From positions 1-64,000 of the forward strand of contig NZ_BAFZ01000126.1 in NCBI RefSeq assembly GCF_000308575.1: a DNA stretch of 64,000 bases, read 5' to 3'. Both the position numbers and the translations under genes were made by a program. Positions within the stretch are counted from its first letter, which is position 1; every line of letters starts with the position of its first letter. The notes under the pieces were generated by a model. That model had not been told where the DNA came from, ran no database searches, and saw only the letters and a list, made by a program, of their open reading frames with translations. Source of the DNA: Nocardia exalbida NBRC 100660 (GTDB lineage Bacteria > Actinomycetota > Actinomycetes > Mycobacteriales > Mycobacteriaceae). Shown piece by piece: positions 17,961 through 25,222 of the stretch.

Positions 17961-19061
17961 GTGGTCCTGCGCATATTCGGCATGTCCCTCGTCGTCACGG
18001 TGCTCTCGCTCATCGCTGCGGTCGTATACGGCGGACCGACCGCCCTCGCGCTCGCCGCGATCCTCGGCATCCTCGAGGTGTCCCTCTCGTTCGACAACGC
18101 CGTGATCAACGCCACCGTGCTCGAACGCATGAGCGCTTTCTGGCAGCGGATCTTCCTCACCATCGGCGTGTTGATCGCCGTCTTCGGCATGCGGCTGGTC
18201 TTCCCGCTGGCCATCGTGTGGATCACGGCCGGGCTGGATCCGGTGCGGGCCTTCGACCTGGCCCTCAACCCGCCCCCGGGCGACGCGCTGACCTTCCCGG
18301 ACGGCAGCCCCAGCTACGAGAAACTGCTCACCGACGCGCACCCGCAGATCGCGGCGTTCGGCGGCATGTTCCTGGCGCTGCTGTTCCTCAACTTCATCTT
18401 CGAGGAACGCGACATCACCTGGCTGAGCTGGCTGGAACGGCCGCTGGCCAAGGCGGGCAAGCTGGACATGCTCTCGGTGGTGGTCGCGGGCGGCGGCCTG
18501 ATCCTCACCGCGGAGTTCATCGCCGACGAGGCGCACCGCTCGACCGTCCTGGTGGCGGGCCTGCTCGGCATGATCACCTACATCGCGGTGGACGGCCTCG
18601 GCTCCATGTTCCACACCGAGGAGCACACCGAAGGCGGCCCCTCGGAGCTGGCCAAGGCCACCGGTAAGGCGGGCTTCTTCCTGTTCCTCTACCTGGAGGT
18701 GCTCGACGCGTCGTTCTCCTTCGACGGCGTGATCGGCGCGTTCGCCATCACCTCCGACCCGATCATCATCGCGCTCGGCCTCGGCCTGATCGGCGCCATG
18801 TTCGTCCGGTCGATCACGGTGTACCTGGTCCGCAAGGGCACCCTGTCGGAGTACGTGTACCTGGAGCACGGCGCGCACTGGGCGATCGGCGCGCTCGCGG
18901 CCATCCTGCTGGTGTCGATCGGCGTGCACATCAACGAGATCGTCACCGGCCTGGTCGGCGTCGCGTTCATCGGCGCGGCCTTCCTCACCAGCATCGTCCG
19001 CAACGGCCGAGCGGACGAGGAGGAACTGGACAGCGAACGGGAACCCACGCCGGTAGGCTGA
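17961..19061 (+). CDS. TerC-family (DUF475) integral membrane protein
   Basis: 366 residues with about eight transmembrane segments and the two TerC-family acidic membrane signatures: LSFDNAVINATVLE near residue 40 and SFSFDGVIGAFAIT near residue 255. The TerC family transports or senses divalent cations (Mn2+ export in related proteins) and supports insertion of exported proteins. The C-terminus is acidic and cytosolic. GTG 17961 after CGAAAGGTCCCAGC gives VVLRIFGMSLVVTVLSLIAAV directly as the first membrane helix; the longer frame from 17862 would run through the hairpin region. It lies between TerD-type genes. Confidence 0.88.
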   Translation: MVLRIFGMSLVVTVLSLIAAVVYGGPTALALAAILGILEVSLSFDNAVINATVLERMSAFWQRIFLTIGVLIAVFGMRLVFPLAIVWITAGLDPVRAFDLALNPPPGDALTFPDGSPSYEKLLTDAHPQIAAFGGMFLALLFLNFIFEERDITWLSWLERPLAKAGKLDMLSVVVAGGGLILTAEFIADEAHRSTVLVAGLLGMITYIAVDGLGSMFHTEEHTEGGPSELAKATGKAGFFLFLYLEVLDASFSFDGVIGAFAITSDPIIIALGLGLIGAMFVRSITVYLVRKGTLSEYVYLEHGAHWAIGALAAILLVSIGVHINEIVTGLVGVAFIGAAFLTSIVRNGRADEEELDSEREPTPVG

Positions 19062-19088
19062 TTCCCGGCAAGCAGCCGAAGACCCGTT

Positions 19089-19126
19089 GCGGCAGCGGCC
19101 CCATCCCTGCGGATGGCCGCTGCCGC
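19089..19126 (+). terminator. Long hairpin between TerC-like and TerA-like genes
   Basis: GCGGCAGCGGCC at 19089-19100 pairs perfectly with GGCCGCTGCCGC at 19115-19126, and the loop itself contains ATCC/GGAT pairing, giving a stem of about 16 bp. It starts 28 bases after the TerC-like stop and ends 29 bases before the next start. Probably a terminator or attenuator. Confidence 0.65.
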
Positions 19127-19155
19127 TCTCGTTTCCACAGAGGGGGGATCGCGCC

Positions 19156-19779
19156 ATGGCGATCAACGCCAACCCTGGCGGCGTCAACCTGTCCAAGGTG
19201 ACCCTGTCGAAGGCGACGCCGAGCATCAATCTGACCAAGCCGGGTGAGCAACAGGGCACCATGCGGGTCAACCTGAACTGGTCGAGCGGATCCAAGGGAT
19301 TCTTCCGCCGGTCCAAGCCCGTCGACCTGGACCTCGGCTGCCTCTACGAACTGTCCACCGGAGCCAAGGGCGTCATCCAGGCGATCGGGAACAATTTCGG
19401 CACGCTGGAGGCCGAGCCCTACATCCGGCTCGACGGCGACGACCGCAGCGGTTCGGCCGCGTCGGGCGAGAATATGCACATCGACCTCTCCCGGCCCGAG
19501 TTGTTCCGGCGCATCCTGATCTTCGCCTTCATCTACGAGGGTGTGCCCAACTGGGCCGCCGCCGACGGCGTGGTCACGCTCTACCCCACGTGCGGTCCGC
19601 AGATCGAGGTCCGTCTCGACTCTCCGGTGGATGGCGCGCGCTCGTGCGCCATCGCCCTGCTGCTGAACCAGGGGGCCGGGATCACCGTGCACCGCGAAGT
19701 GCATTACGTCAACGGCGCACAGCGCGAACTCGACCAGGCCTATCAGTGGGGCATGCAGTGGCAGGCGGGACGCAAGTAG
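19156..19779 (+). CDS. TerA/TerD-like tellurium resistance protein
   Basis: 207 residues. It begins MAINANPGGVNLSKVTLSKATPSINLTK, then MRVNLNWSSGSKGFF, VDLDLGCLYELSTG, YIRLDGDDRSGSAASGENMHIDL, RILIFAFIYEGVPNWAAADGVVTL and QWGMQWQAGRK at the end. This is the TerA-like divergent TerD fold; the acidic loop is DGDDRSGSAASGEN instead of GEGEGDDE. ATG 19156 follows AGGGGGGATCGC at good spacing. The upstream part of the open frame overlaps the hairpin. It closes the Ter island and is convergent with the DMT exporter. Confidence 0.85.
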   Translation: MAINANPGGVNLSKVTLSKATPSINLTKPGEQQGTMRVNLNWSSGSKGFFRRSKPVDLDLGCLYELSTGAKGVIQAIGNNFGTLEAEPYIRLDGDDRSGSAASGENMHIDLSRPELFRRILIFAFIYEGVPNWAAADGVVTLYPTCGPQIEVRLDSPVDGARSCAIALLLNQGAGITVHREVHYVNGAQRELDQAYQWGMQWQAGRK

Positions 19780-19780
19780 G

Positions 19781-20680
19781 TCACCGCGCCGCGGGCACGG
19801 GCTGCCGCGCCACGACCTCCGAGCCGGTAGGCGTACGCACGGCGAACACCAAACCGACCAGGCCGATGCCGAGCCCGGCGACCGTCAGCAGTCGCAACGG
19901 CTGATCGATCAGCAGCCAGGCAAGGATCGCGGTCACGGCGGGCGTCGCGAAGAACAGCTTGCCCACCCTGGTCGCGTCCCAGCGGCGCAGCATGACGTTG
20001 AGCAGCAGGAACGCTGCCATGGAGTTCACCAGCACCATCCAGGTGAGCGACCCGGCGAAGCGGCCCGTGTCCGACACGTGGGTCTGGCCCGTCAGCCAGG
20101 CCAGCGCCCCCGCGATCGGCGCACTCACCACCACGTGCAGCGCCGTGGCGGCCTTGGGATCGACGGCGGGCACGAACCGTTTCTGGTACACGGTGCCCAG
20201 GCTCAGCCCGAGCAACCCCACCACGCACAACGCCAACCCGGTCAGGGAGAAGTGGGACTGGTCGAACACGGCCAGCGCGACTCCGATCCCCCCGACACCG
20301 AAGCCGAACCACTGACGCAGCGTGACGACTTCGCCGATCAGCCCCGCGCACAGGGCGATGACCACCGGATTCAAGCCCTGCACGAGCGCGATCACCGCCG
20401 CCGAGACGTGCTCGGCCATCGCCGTGTAGAACGCGCCGAACTGAACCATCTGCATCAGCAACCCGGCGACGAGCACATGACGCAGTCGACTTCCGCGCGG
20501 CCACTCGACCCGCGCGAGCAGCGCGTACGCGACGAGCAGAATCCCGGCGACGGCGAAGCGCACGAACAACAGCAGCAGCGGTGGCGCGGCGCCGACCCCG
20601 ATCACACCGGCGATGAACGCACTGCTCCACAACAGGACGAACAGCGGCTGCGCGGCCACCATCGCGAACCGACTCTGCAC
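19781..20680 (-). CDS. DMT superfamily (EamA) transporter
   Basis: 299 residues with ten predicted transmembrane helices in two EamA repeats (FVLLWSSAFIAGVIGVGAAPPLLLLFVRF; LSLGTVYQKRF and AGSLTWMVLVNSMAAFLLLNVML in the second half). EamA proteins export or import small metabolites and amino acids; the cargo cannot be read. GTG 20680 follows GGGAGGTCC. A frame extension of 13 residues runs through the operator at 20696-20716 and is rejected. It is divergent from a CGNR-type regulator. Confidence 0.85.
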   Translation of the reverse strand: MQSRFAMVAAQPLFVLLWSSAFIAGVIGVGAAPPLLLLFVRFAVAGILLVAYALLARVEWPRGSRLRHVLVAGLLMQMVQFGAFYTAMAEHVSAAVIALVQGLNPVVIALCAGLIGEVVTLRQWFGFGVGGIGVALAVFDQSHFSLTGLALCVVGLLGLSLGTVYQKRFVPAVDPKAATALHVVVSAPIAGALAWLTGQTHVSDTGRFAGSLTWMVLVNSMAAFLLLNVMLRRWDATRVGKLFFATPAVTAILAWLLIDQPLRLLTVAGLGIGLVGLVFAVRTPTGSEVVARQPVPAAR

Positions 20681-20695
20681 CGGACCTCCCGAAAA

Positions 20696-20716
20696 ATAAC
20701 CACCTTGGGTGGTTAT
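20696..20716. promoter_or_regulatory. Palindromic operator between DMT exporter and CGNR regulator
   Basis: ATAACCACC TTG GGTGGTTAT is a perfect 9-bp inverted repeat with a 3-base spacer in the 85 bp between the divergent starts. A related half-site GGCGGTTACC lies just before the CGNR start. It is likely the site where the CGNR protein represses or activates both genes. Confidence 0.75.
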
Positions 20717-20765
20717 CACCGTGACATCCTGCGGACTAACCTGTCAAGGCGGTTACCATGAGGGC

Positions 20766-21299
20766 GTGTTCACTTTCGTGAGCGGAAATCTCGCCTTGGA
20801 CTTCGCCGGGACCGTCAAGGCGCGCTCGACCACGTTCGAGGACGCCCTCACCACACCCGCCGCGCTCGCCGACTGGATCGCCGCCGCGAACCTGCTCGAC
20901 GATCCCCCGCCCAGCGACGCGGGCACCCTCGCGCGTGCGGTGCGCCTGCGCGAGGCGGCTTATCGGTCGGCACTGGCCGCCGCTCACGGACACGCCTTCG
21001 ACGACGCCGACCGCCGCACGGTCAACGAATTCGCCGTGGCAGCACCGCCCTCGATCAGCTTGGGTACCGACGGCACGGTCGTCCGCTCCGGTGACGCGGA
21101 TGCCGCCTTGGCCGCCGTCGCCCGTTCCGCGATCGAGCTACTGGGTAGCGGGGCACTCGTCAAGGAGTGCGGCCGGACCGTATGCACCCGGCTGTATGTG
21201 GACACTTCCCGGGGCGGCTCGCGCCGTTGGTGTGACATGACGGTGTGCGGCAACCGCGCCAAAAGCGCCGCCTTCCGCGCCCGGCACGGCGGGCCTTAA
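20766..21299 (+). CDS. ABATE/CGNR zinc-finger transcriptional regulator
   Basis: 177 residues. The N-terminal ABATE domain is recognisable by FVSGNLALDFAGTV and a helical central part. The C-terminus is a CGNR zinc finger: CGRTVC, then VDTSRGGSRRWCDMTVCGNRAKSAAFRARH (about residues 140-174), with four Cys ligands and the CGNR signature. CGNR proteins are putative stress-induced DNA-binding regulators. GTG 20766 is preceded by ATGAGGGC. Its stop (TAA) overlaps the stop of the convergent GT87 gene. It is probably autoregulated through the 20696-20716 palindrome and controls the DMT exporter. Confidence 0.85.
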   Translation: MFTFVSGNLALDFAGTVKARSTTFEDALTTPAALADWIAAANLLDDPPPSDAGTLARAVRLREAAYRSALAAAHGHAFDDADRRTVNEFAVAAPPSISLGTDGTVVRSGDADAALAAVARSAIELLGSGALVKECGRTVCTRLYVDTSRGGSRRWCDMTVCGNRAKSAAFRARHGGP

Positions 21300-22687
21300 A
21301 CCACCGGGACCAGATTGCGGGGGTCGGAGTGTGCCACCGGGGGCGGCGTCGAACGGCGCCCTCGGGGCATCGCCCACACGAACACGAAGAACAACACGAT
21401 CAGCAGGCTCGCGCGCCCCCACACACCGAATTGGACGACGTTCTCCATCTGCTCGACCGAGGTGCCCGCACCCATCGAGTAGAAGTAGCGGAACACCCCG
21501 ATCCCGATGGCCGCATCGGCGACGAGATAGCTGCCGATAAGCCACCAGGGCACCTCGAGCAGCACGAGGAACGGCACCAGCCACAGGGTGTACTGCGGCG
21601 AATGCACCTTGTGGAACAACAGGAATCCACACAGCATCGCCCCGCTCACGCCCACCCACGGGAAGACGCCGACCGTCAGGTAACGCTTCCAGCCGAGCCA
21701 CATCGCGAGCGCGAACGCCGCGAGCACCAGCAGCGGCGAGGCGATGGTGACCACCTGCTGGAACGCCACCTCGCCGCGCGCGTCCGGGCCGAACATCGGC
21801 CGCAGCCCCCAGTACCAGATCGAGTTCGTGGTGATGTCGGCCTGACGCAATTGCTGGAAGGTGATCGACGCGCGCCAGCCCTCGTACCCCACCAGCGCGA
21901 ACGGCAGGTTCACCGCGACGACGGTGCCGATCGCCGCGGCGGCGGTGAGCAGCGCGCCGCCCAGGTCGAGTCCGCGCTCGCGCTCTTCCGGCGCACGGTC
22001 GACGCCGCCGGTCAGCACGTACGCCAGCAGCGGCAACACGAAGATCCCCGGGTACAGCTTGAGGCAGAACCCGAGGCCGAGCAGCACCGCGGCCAGGATT
22101 CCCCTGGTACGCACGGAGTATCGGGTCAACGTCGCCATCACGTAGACGGCCGCCACCGCGGTGCAGACCACCGGCAGCTCCCAGTTGTGGAAGGCATAGA
22201 GCACCAGCGGCGGTCCGGCCGCCCAGAGCAGGGCGGCGCCTCCGGCCAGGCGAGCCAGCATCCACGCGGTCAGCAGCGCGAACGGCGCGAGCAGCAGCGC
22301 GGAGTACCGCAGGAAATCGGCGTCGTTGTGCGCGCCGACCGCGCCGAGCCACATCAGCACACCGCTGAGCACCGGGTACTCCACCGCGCCCCCGACCAGG
22401 GCCCCGCCGTCGGTGATGCCGCCGCTCACATAGGGAAAGACGTGCTCGTTGATGTCTCGGCCCAGCCAGAGGAATTGGATGTCCGAATAGCAGACGTCCG
22501 AATCCTTGATGACGTCGAAAACCGTGCTGCGCCCGTCCCGGTCGAACGGCGCCCCCGCGCAGCGCGCCTTGTTCGCGTACGCCAGCCCCAGGACGAGACC
22601 GCAGAGCAACACCACCACCACGGCCAACGCCGCGCGGCGTCGCACACCACCCGCGGGCAGGTCGCTGGCGGCGAGTGCGGTCGGCAT
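21296..22687 (-). CDS. GT87-family (DUF2029) membrane glycosyltransferase
   Basis: 463 residues with about ten to twelve transmembrane helices. It carries the same landmarks as the first GT87 of the window: VCYSD (catalytic Asp region) followed by a loop with FPYV, AVEYPVLSG, KLYPG and HSPQYTLWLVPF. GT87 enzymes are GT-C glycosyltransferases that add a sugar from a polyprenyl phosphate to a lipid or glycan outside the membrane. ATG 22687 follows AGGGTGGATCC. The stop codon shares bases with the TAA of the convergent CGNR gene. The two GT87 genes bracket the Ter island. Confidence 0.85.
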   Translation of the reverse strand: MPTALAASDLPAGGVRRRAALAVVVVLLCGLVLGLAYANKARCAGAPFDRDGRSTVFDVIKDSDVCYSDIQFLWLGRDINEHVFPYVSGGITDGGALVGGAVEYPVLSGVLMWLGAVGAHNDADFLRYSALLLAPFALLTAWMLARLAGGAALLWAAGPPLVLYAFHNWELPVVCTAVAAVYVMATLTRYSVRTRGILAAVLLGLGFCLKLYPGIFVLPLLAYVLTGGVDRAPEERERGLDLGGALLTAAAAIGTVVAVNLPFALVGYEGWRASITFQQLRQADITTNSIWYWGLRPMFGPDARGEVAFQQVVTIASPLLVLAAFALAMWLGWKRYLTVGVFPWVGVSGAMLCGFLLFHKVHSPQYTLWLVPFLVLLEVPWWLIGSYLVADAAIGIGVFRYFYSMGAGTSVEQMENVVQFGVWGRASLLIVLFFVFVWAMPRGRRSTPPPVAHSDPRNLVPVV

Positions 22688-22816
22688 GGATCCACCCTAA
22701 GCGGACGGTCCGGGCCGCGCCGCCGTTCCCTCCCCACGAAGGTGAACGCGCGGACCGATCCCCTGCTCGCCCGGGCGGCTCGGCGGGGCGATTTCACTGC
22801 TCACGCCCCGCTCATG

Positions 22817-22822
22817 TAGCCT
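22817..22822 (+). promoter_or_regulatory. Possible -10 element of the rpsF operon
   Basis: TAGCCT fits the actinomycete TANNNT -10 pattern, and a weak -35-like TTTCAC lies 19 bp upstream at 22792-22797. Its position, 80 bp before rpsF and just before the leader hairpin, suits a ribosomal operon promoter, but the match is weak. Confidence 0.3.
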
Positions 22823-22851
22823 GTTCGGGTTGCTGACGCAACGACCCTCCT

Positions 22852-22870
22852 GCCACGGACCGTCCGTGGC
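22852..22870 (+). promoter_or_regulatory. rpsF leader hairpin with CCG loop (possible S6:S18 autoregulatory element)
   Basis: GCCACGGA CCG TCCGTGGC is a perfect 8-bp stem with loop CCG, 31 bp before the rpsF start and just upstream of the Shine-Dalgarno ACAGGAGGTG. Leaders of rpsF operons in many bacteria carry a stem with an essential CCG that the S6:S18 complex recognises. Here the CCG lies in a terminal loop, so the match is partial and the regulatory role is an inference. Confidence 0.45.
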
Positions 22871-22901
22871 CGTTTCCTAGTCCACAGGAGGTGATTGGTC
22901 C

Positions 22902-23189
22902 GTGCGTCATTACGAAGTGATGGTCATCCTCGATCCGAGCCTGGACGAGCGCACTGTTGGTCCGTCGCTGGACAACCTGCTCAGTGTGGTTCGCACCGAA
23001 GGCGGCAAGATCGACAAGGTCGACATCTGGGGCCGTCGCCGGCTCGCCTACGAGATCGCCAAGCACGCCGAGGGCATCTACGCCGTGGTCGATCTGACCG
23101 CCGAGCCCGCCACCGTGAGCGAACTCGACCGCCAGCTCGGTCTGAACGAGACGGTGCTGCGCACCAAGGTTCTGCGCCACGACAAGTAG
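22902..23189 (+). CDS. rpsF: 30S ribosomal protein S6
   Basis: 95 residues, the standard S6 length: RHYEVMVILDPSLDERTVGPSLDNLL, IWGRRRLAYEIAKHAEGIYAVVDLTAEPATVSELDRQLGLNETVLRTKVLRHDK. It binds 16S rRNA with S18 on the platform of the small subunit. The GTG start is placed by the homologous N-terminus MR.YE and by GGAGGTGATTGGTCC just upstream. It is the first gene of the rpsF-ssb-rpsR-rplI operon. In mycobacteria the same order leads to dnaB. Confidence 0.97.
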   Translation: MRHYEVMVILDPSLDERTVGPSLDNLLSVVRTEGGKIDKVDIWGRRRLAYEIAKHAEGIYAVVDLTAEPATVSELDRQLGLNETVLRTKVLRHDK

Positions 23190-23277
23190 TCCGGCAACTC
23201 TCGTTTGCGTCGGAGCCTGTGCCTAGGCTCTAGCGCAACAGCGAGACGCGGACTGCACACCGAGCAGGAGGAACCAC

Positions 23278-23814
23278 ATGGCAGGCGACACGGTCATCAC
23301 CGTCATCGGCAATCTGACGGCCGACCCGGAGCTTCGATTCACACCGGCGGGAGCGGCGGTAGCGAATTTCACCGTCGCGTCGACTCCCCGTGTGTTCGAC
23401 CGTAATTCGAACGAATGGAAAGACGGCGAAGCGCTGTTCCTGCGCTGCAATATCTGGCGCGAGGCCGCGGAGAACGTCGCCGAAAGCCTGACCAGAGGTT
23501 CCCGTGTCATTGTGAGCGGACGGCTCAAGCAGCGCTCCTACGAAACCCGCGAGGGTGAGAAGCGCACGGTCGTCGAGCTCGAGGTCGACGAGGTCGGTCC
23601 CTCGCTGCGCTACGCCACCGCGAAGGTCAACAAGACCAGCCGCGGCAGCGGTGGCGGCGGCTTCGGGTCCGGCTCCGGCGGCGGTGGCAACTACGCCTCC
23701 TCCGGTAGTAGCGGTGGGCGTTCCGGCGGTGCCGAGGACGACCCTTGGGGCAGTGCGCCCGCGGCCGGCTCCTTCGGGGGCGGCGGCCGCATGGATGACG
23801 AACCGCCGTTCTGA
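23278..23814 (+). CDS. ssb: Single-stranded DNA-binding protein
   Basis: 178 residues. The OB-fold lies at residues 1-115 (DTVITVIGNLTADPELRFTPAGAAVANFTVAS, LFLRCNIWREAAENVAESL, RVIVSGRLKQRSYETREGEKRTVVELEVDEVGPSLRYA), then a Gly/Ser-rich flexible linker and an acidic tip MDDEPPF, the partner-protein binding motif of SSB. ATG 23278 follows GGAGGAACCAC. It coats single-stranded DNA in replication and repair as a tetramer. Its place between rpsF and rpsR is the usual one. Confidence 0.97.
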   Translation: MAGDTVITVIGNLTADPELRFTPAGAAVANFTVASTPRVFDRNSNEWKDGEALFLRCNIWREAAENVAESLTRGSRVIVSGRLKQRSYETREGEKRTVVELEVDEVGPSLRYATAKVNKTSRGSGGGGFGSGSGGGGNYASSGSSGGRSGGAEDDPWGSAPAAGSFGGGGRMDDEPPF

Positions 23815-23872
23815 GAACGGCCACAACGGCCCGCAGGAATTCGGGCCATCACTGATTACGGAGTACAAGACC

Positions 23873-24124
23873 ATGCCTAAAGCGCCCGCGCGCGAAAAGG
23901 TGCTCAAGAAGAAGGCCTGCGCGTTCTGCAAGGAGAGCAAGACCGGCACCGTCAACATCGATTACAAGGACACGGCGTTGCTGCGCAAGTACGTCAGCGA
24001 CCGCGGGAAGATCCGCGCCCGCCGCGTCACCGGCAACTGCGTGCAGCACCAGCGCGATATCGCGGTTGCGGTCAAGAACTCGCGTGAGGTGGCGCTGCTG
24101 CCTTACGTGTCGACGGCTCGCTGA
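23873..24124 (+). CDS. rpsR: 30S ribosomal protein S18, zinc-binding (C+) form
   Basis: 83 residues from ATG 23873 after GGAGTACAAGACC. The sequence KKACAFCKES (CxxC) and RVTGNCVQHQRDIAVAVKNSREVALLPY shows the Cys-containing, zinc-binding type of S18; actinomycetes often have a second, cysteine-free copy induced by Zur under zinc starvation, which is not in this window. S18 forms the platform complex with S6. The open frame running back to 23555 is only a reading of ssb in another frame. Confidence 0.96.
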   Translation: MPKAPAREKVLKKKACAFCKESKTGTVNIDYKDTALLRKYVSDRGKIRARRVTGNCVQHQRDIAVAVKNSREVALLPYVSTAR

Positions 24125-24141
24125 GAAAGGGAGGCACACAA

Positions 24142-24594
24142 ATGAAGTTGATTCTGACTGCTGATGTGGACAACCTCGGTGCCCCCGGCGATACCGTGGA
24201 GGTCAAGGACGGCTACGGCCGCAACTACCTGCTGCCGCGCGGCCTGGCGATCGCGGCCAGCCGCGGTGCGCAGAAGCAGGTCGAGGGCATCCGCCGGGCG
24301 CAGGAAGCCCGCCGGGTCCGCGACCTGGACCACGCCAACGAGCTGAAGCAGGCCATCGAGGCCTTGGACTCGGTCTCGCTGGCGGTCAAGACCGCGGGCA
24401 CCGGCAAGCTGTTCGGCTCGGTGACCCAGTCGGACGTCGCGGCGGCCGTCAAGGCGGCGGGTGGCCCCGTCGTCGACAAGCGCAGCATCGAACTGCCGAA
24501 GTCGCACATCAAGTCGACCGGCAAGCACGGCATCGTGGTGCACCTGCACCCGGATGTGGTGGCGAAGTTCGACCTCACGGTCACCGCCGCCTGA
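24142..24594 (+). CDS. rplI: 50S ribosomal protein L9
   Basis: 150 residues, full-length L9: N-terminal KLILTADVDNLGAPGDTVEVKDGYGRNYLLPRGLAI with the conserved GYGRNYLxPxG motif, a long connecting helix (GAQKQVEGIRRAQEARRVRDLDHANELKQAIEAL) and a C-terminal domain ending HPDVVAKFDLTVTAA. ATG 24142 follows GAAAGGGAGGCACACAA. It stabilises the base of the L1 stalk. It is last in the operon and is followed by a hairpin at 24610-24646. Confidence 0.97.
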   Translation: MKLILTADVDNLGAPGDTVEVKDGYGRNYLLPRGLAIAASRGAQKQVEGIRRAQEARRVRDLDHANELKQAIEALDSVSLAVKTAGTGKLFGSVTQSDVAAAVKAAGGPVVDKRSIELPKSHIKSTGKHGIVVHLHPDVVAKFDLTVTAA

Positions 24595-24609
24595 TTCAGG
24601 CATTGCGTC

Positions 24610-24646
24610 GAGGACCGCTCCCCGCTGTTGAACGGGAGTGGTCCTC
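24610..24646 (+). terminator. Terminator-like hairpin after rplI
   Basis: GAGGACCGCTCCC at 24610-24622 pairs with GGGAGTGGTCCTC at 24634-24646 (13 bp, one G-U), separated by an 11-base loop, 15 bases after the rplI stop. A short T-run (CCCTTTC) follows later. It probably ends the ribosomal operon transcript. Confidence 0.75.
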
Positions 24647-24670
24647 GGCTGTGCCCTTTCATCCGAGCCT

Positions 24671-24690
24671 GCTTAATAGCTAATTATTTG
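24671..24690. other. AT-rich patch, possible DNA-unwinding element
   Basis: GCTTAATAGCTAATTATTTG contains only five G/C in 20 bases in a chromosome of about 70% GC. It lies 75 bp before the first DnaA-box-like 9-mer. Its function is not known; unwinding beside DnaA boxes is one possibility, a phage- or transfer-derived scrap another. Confidence 0.35.
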
Positions 24691-24764
24691 CCGAATGGCG
24701 CCGAGCGCCCTTCGGGACAATCGGGGCGTCACTCCACCCAGACAAGCGCTCCGCCCACCCAGCC

Positions 24765-25007
24765 TGTGGATTACCGGTAAAACCGACCGCTCGCAATGTG
24801 ATTCAGGTCATATTCGGCTCACGTGCTGTTAACCCAACACGCCCGGCTGTTCAACTCGGCCGACACGCCGGTACTTCTTTAATCCACACCTGGGAAAACG
24901 CGGAAGTCTCTATCTATCTGCGTATTCGACCCCGACGACCTGGGTTTTCCCCAAGTTGTCCACAGGGGCTGCACACGGTTGGGTGAACTTTCCCCAAGTT
25001 ATCCACA
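24765..25007. promoter_or_regulatory. Cluster of four DnaA-box-like sequences upstream of dnaB
   Basis: TGTGGATTA at 24765 (reverse of TAATCCACA), TAATCCACA at 24880, TTGTCCACA at 24956 and TTATCCACA at 24999. The last two match the actinomycete and the E. coli consensus exactly, and the first two differ at one base. The chromosomal origin is expected next to dnaA, not here, so this may be a DnaA-titration or DnaA-responsive regulatory site controlling dnaB or the ribosomal operon. Confidence 0.6.
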
Positions 25008-25008
25008 G
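24946..25008 (+). repeat. 20-bp direct repeat carrying the two perfect DnaA boxes
   Basis: TTTCCCCAAGTTGTCCACAG (24946-24965) and TTTCCCCAAGTTATCCACAG (24989-25008) differ at one position and are 43 bp apart, about four helical turns, so the two DnaA boxes face the same side of the helix. The CCCCAAG flank is part of the repeat, which suggests selection for more than the 9-mer. Confidence 0.75.
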
Positions 25009-25222
25009 CTGTGTGCACAGCACGGTTTGGTCCATGCCCCTCGGGTCGCCTAGGTTCGTCGCATCGCTGCGCGCGGAACGCTCCCGGTCGCGGGTACGGA
25101 CGGGTGCCGCAGCGGTAGCTGGAGCCCTGGTCAACGGCTTACACGTACGTGTCGGTGCCCGGGAGTAAAACGAGTCGACAGGGCGCAACCCGGTCGTGGG
25201 GTAGAGAGGACGGTCGAGTCTG

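Larger units (their letters stand above)
24595..25222. other. 628-bp non-coding region between rplI and dnaB
   Basis: I see no credible gene here; the short frame at 24798-24986 is not protein-like. It holds the rplI terminator hairpin (24610-24646), an AT-rich stretch (24671-24690), four DnaA-box-like 9-mers (24765-24773, 24880-24888, 24956-24964, 24999-25007), a 20-bp direct repeat around the last two, and then the dnaB leader. In M. tuberculosis a small hypothetical gene (Rv0057, remembered) sits in this interval and is missing here. Confidence 0.7.

Noticed and set aside
24798..24986. 62-codon open frame in the rplI-dnaB gap
   Set aside because: No ribosome-binding site, overlaps DnaA-box-like sites, protein is unlike any family.
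24765..25007. Idea that this is the main replication origin
   Set aside because: No dnaA or dnaN gene is in the window and only four boxes are present; a main origin normally has more boxes next to dnaA.
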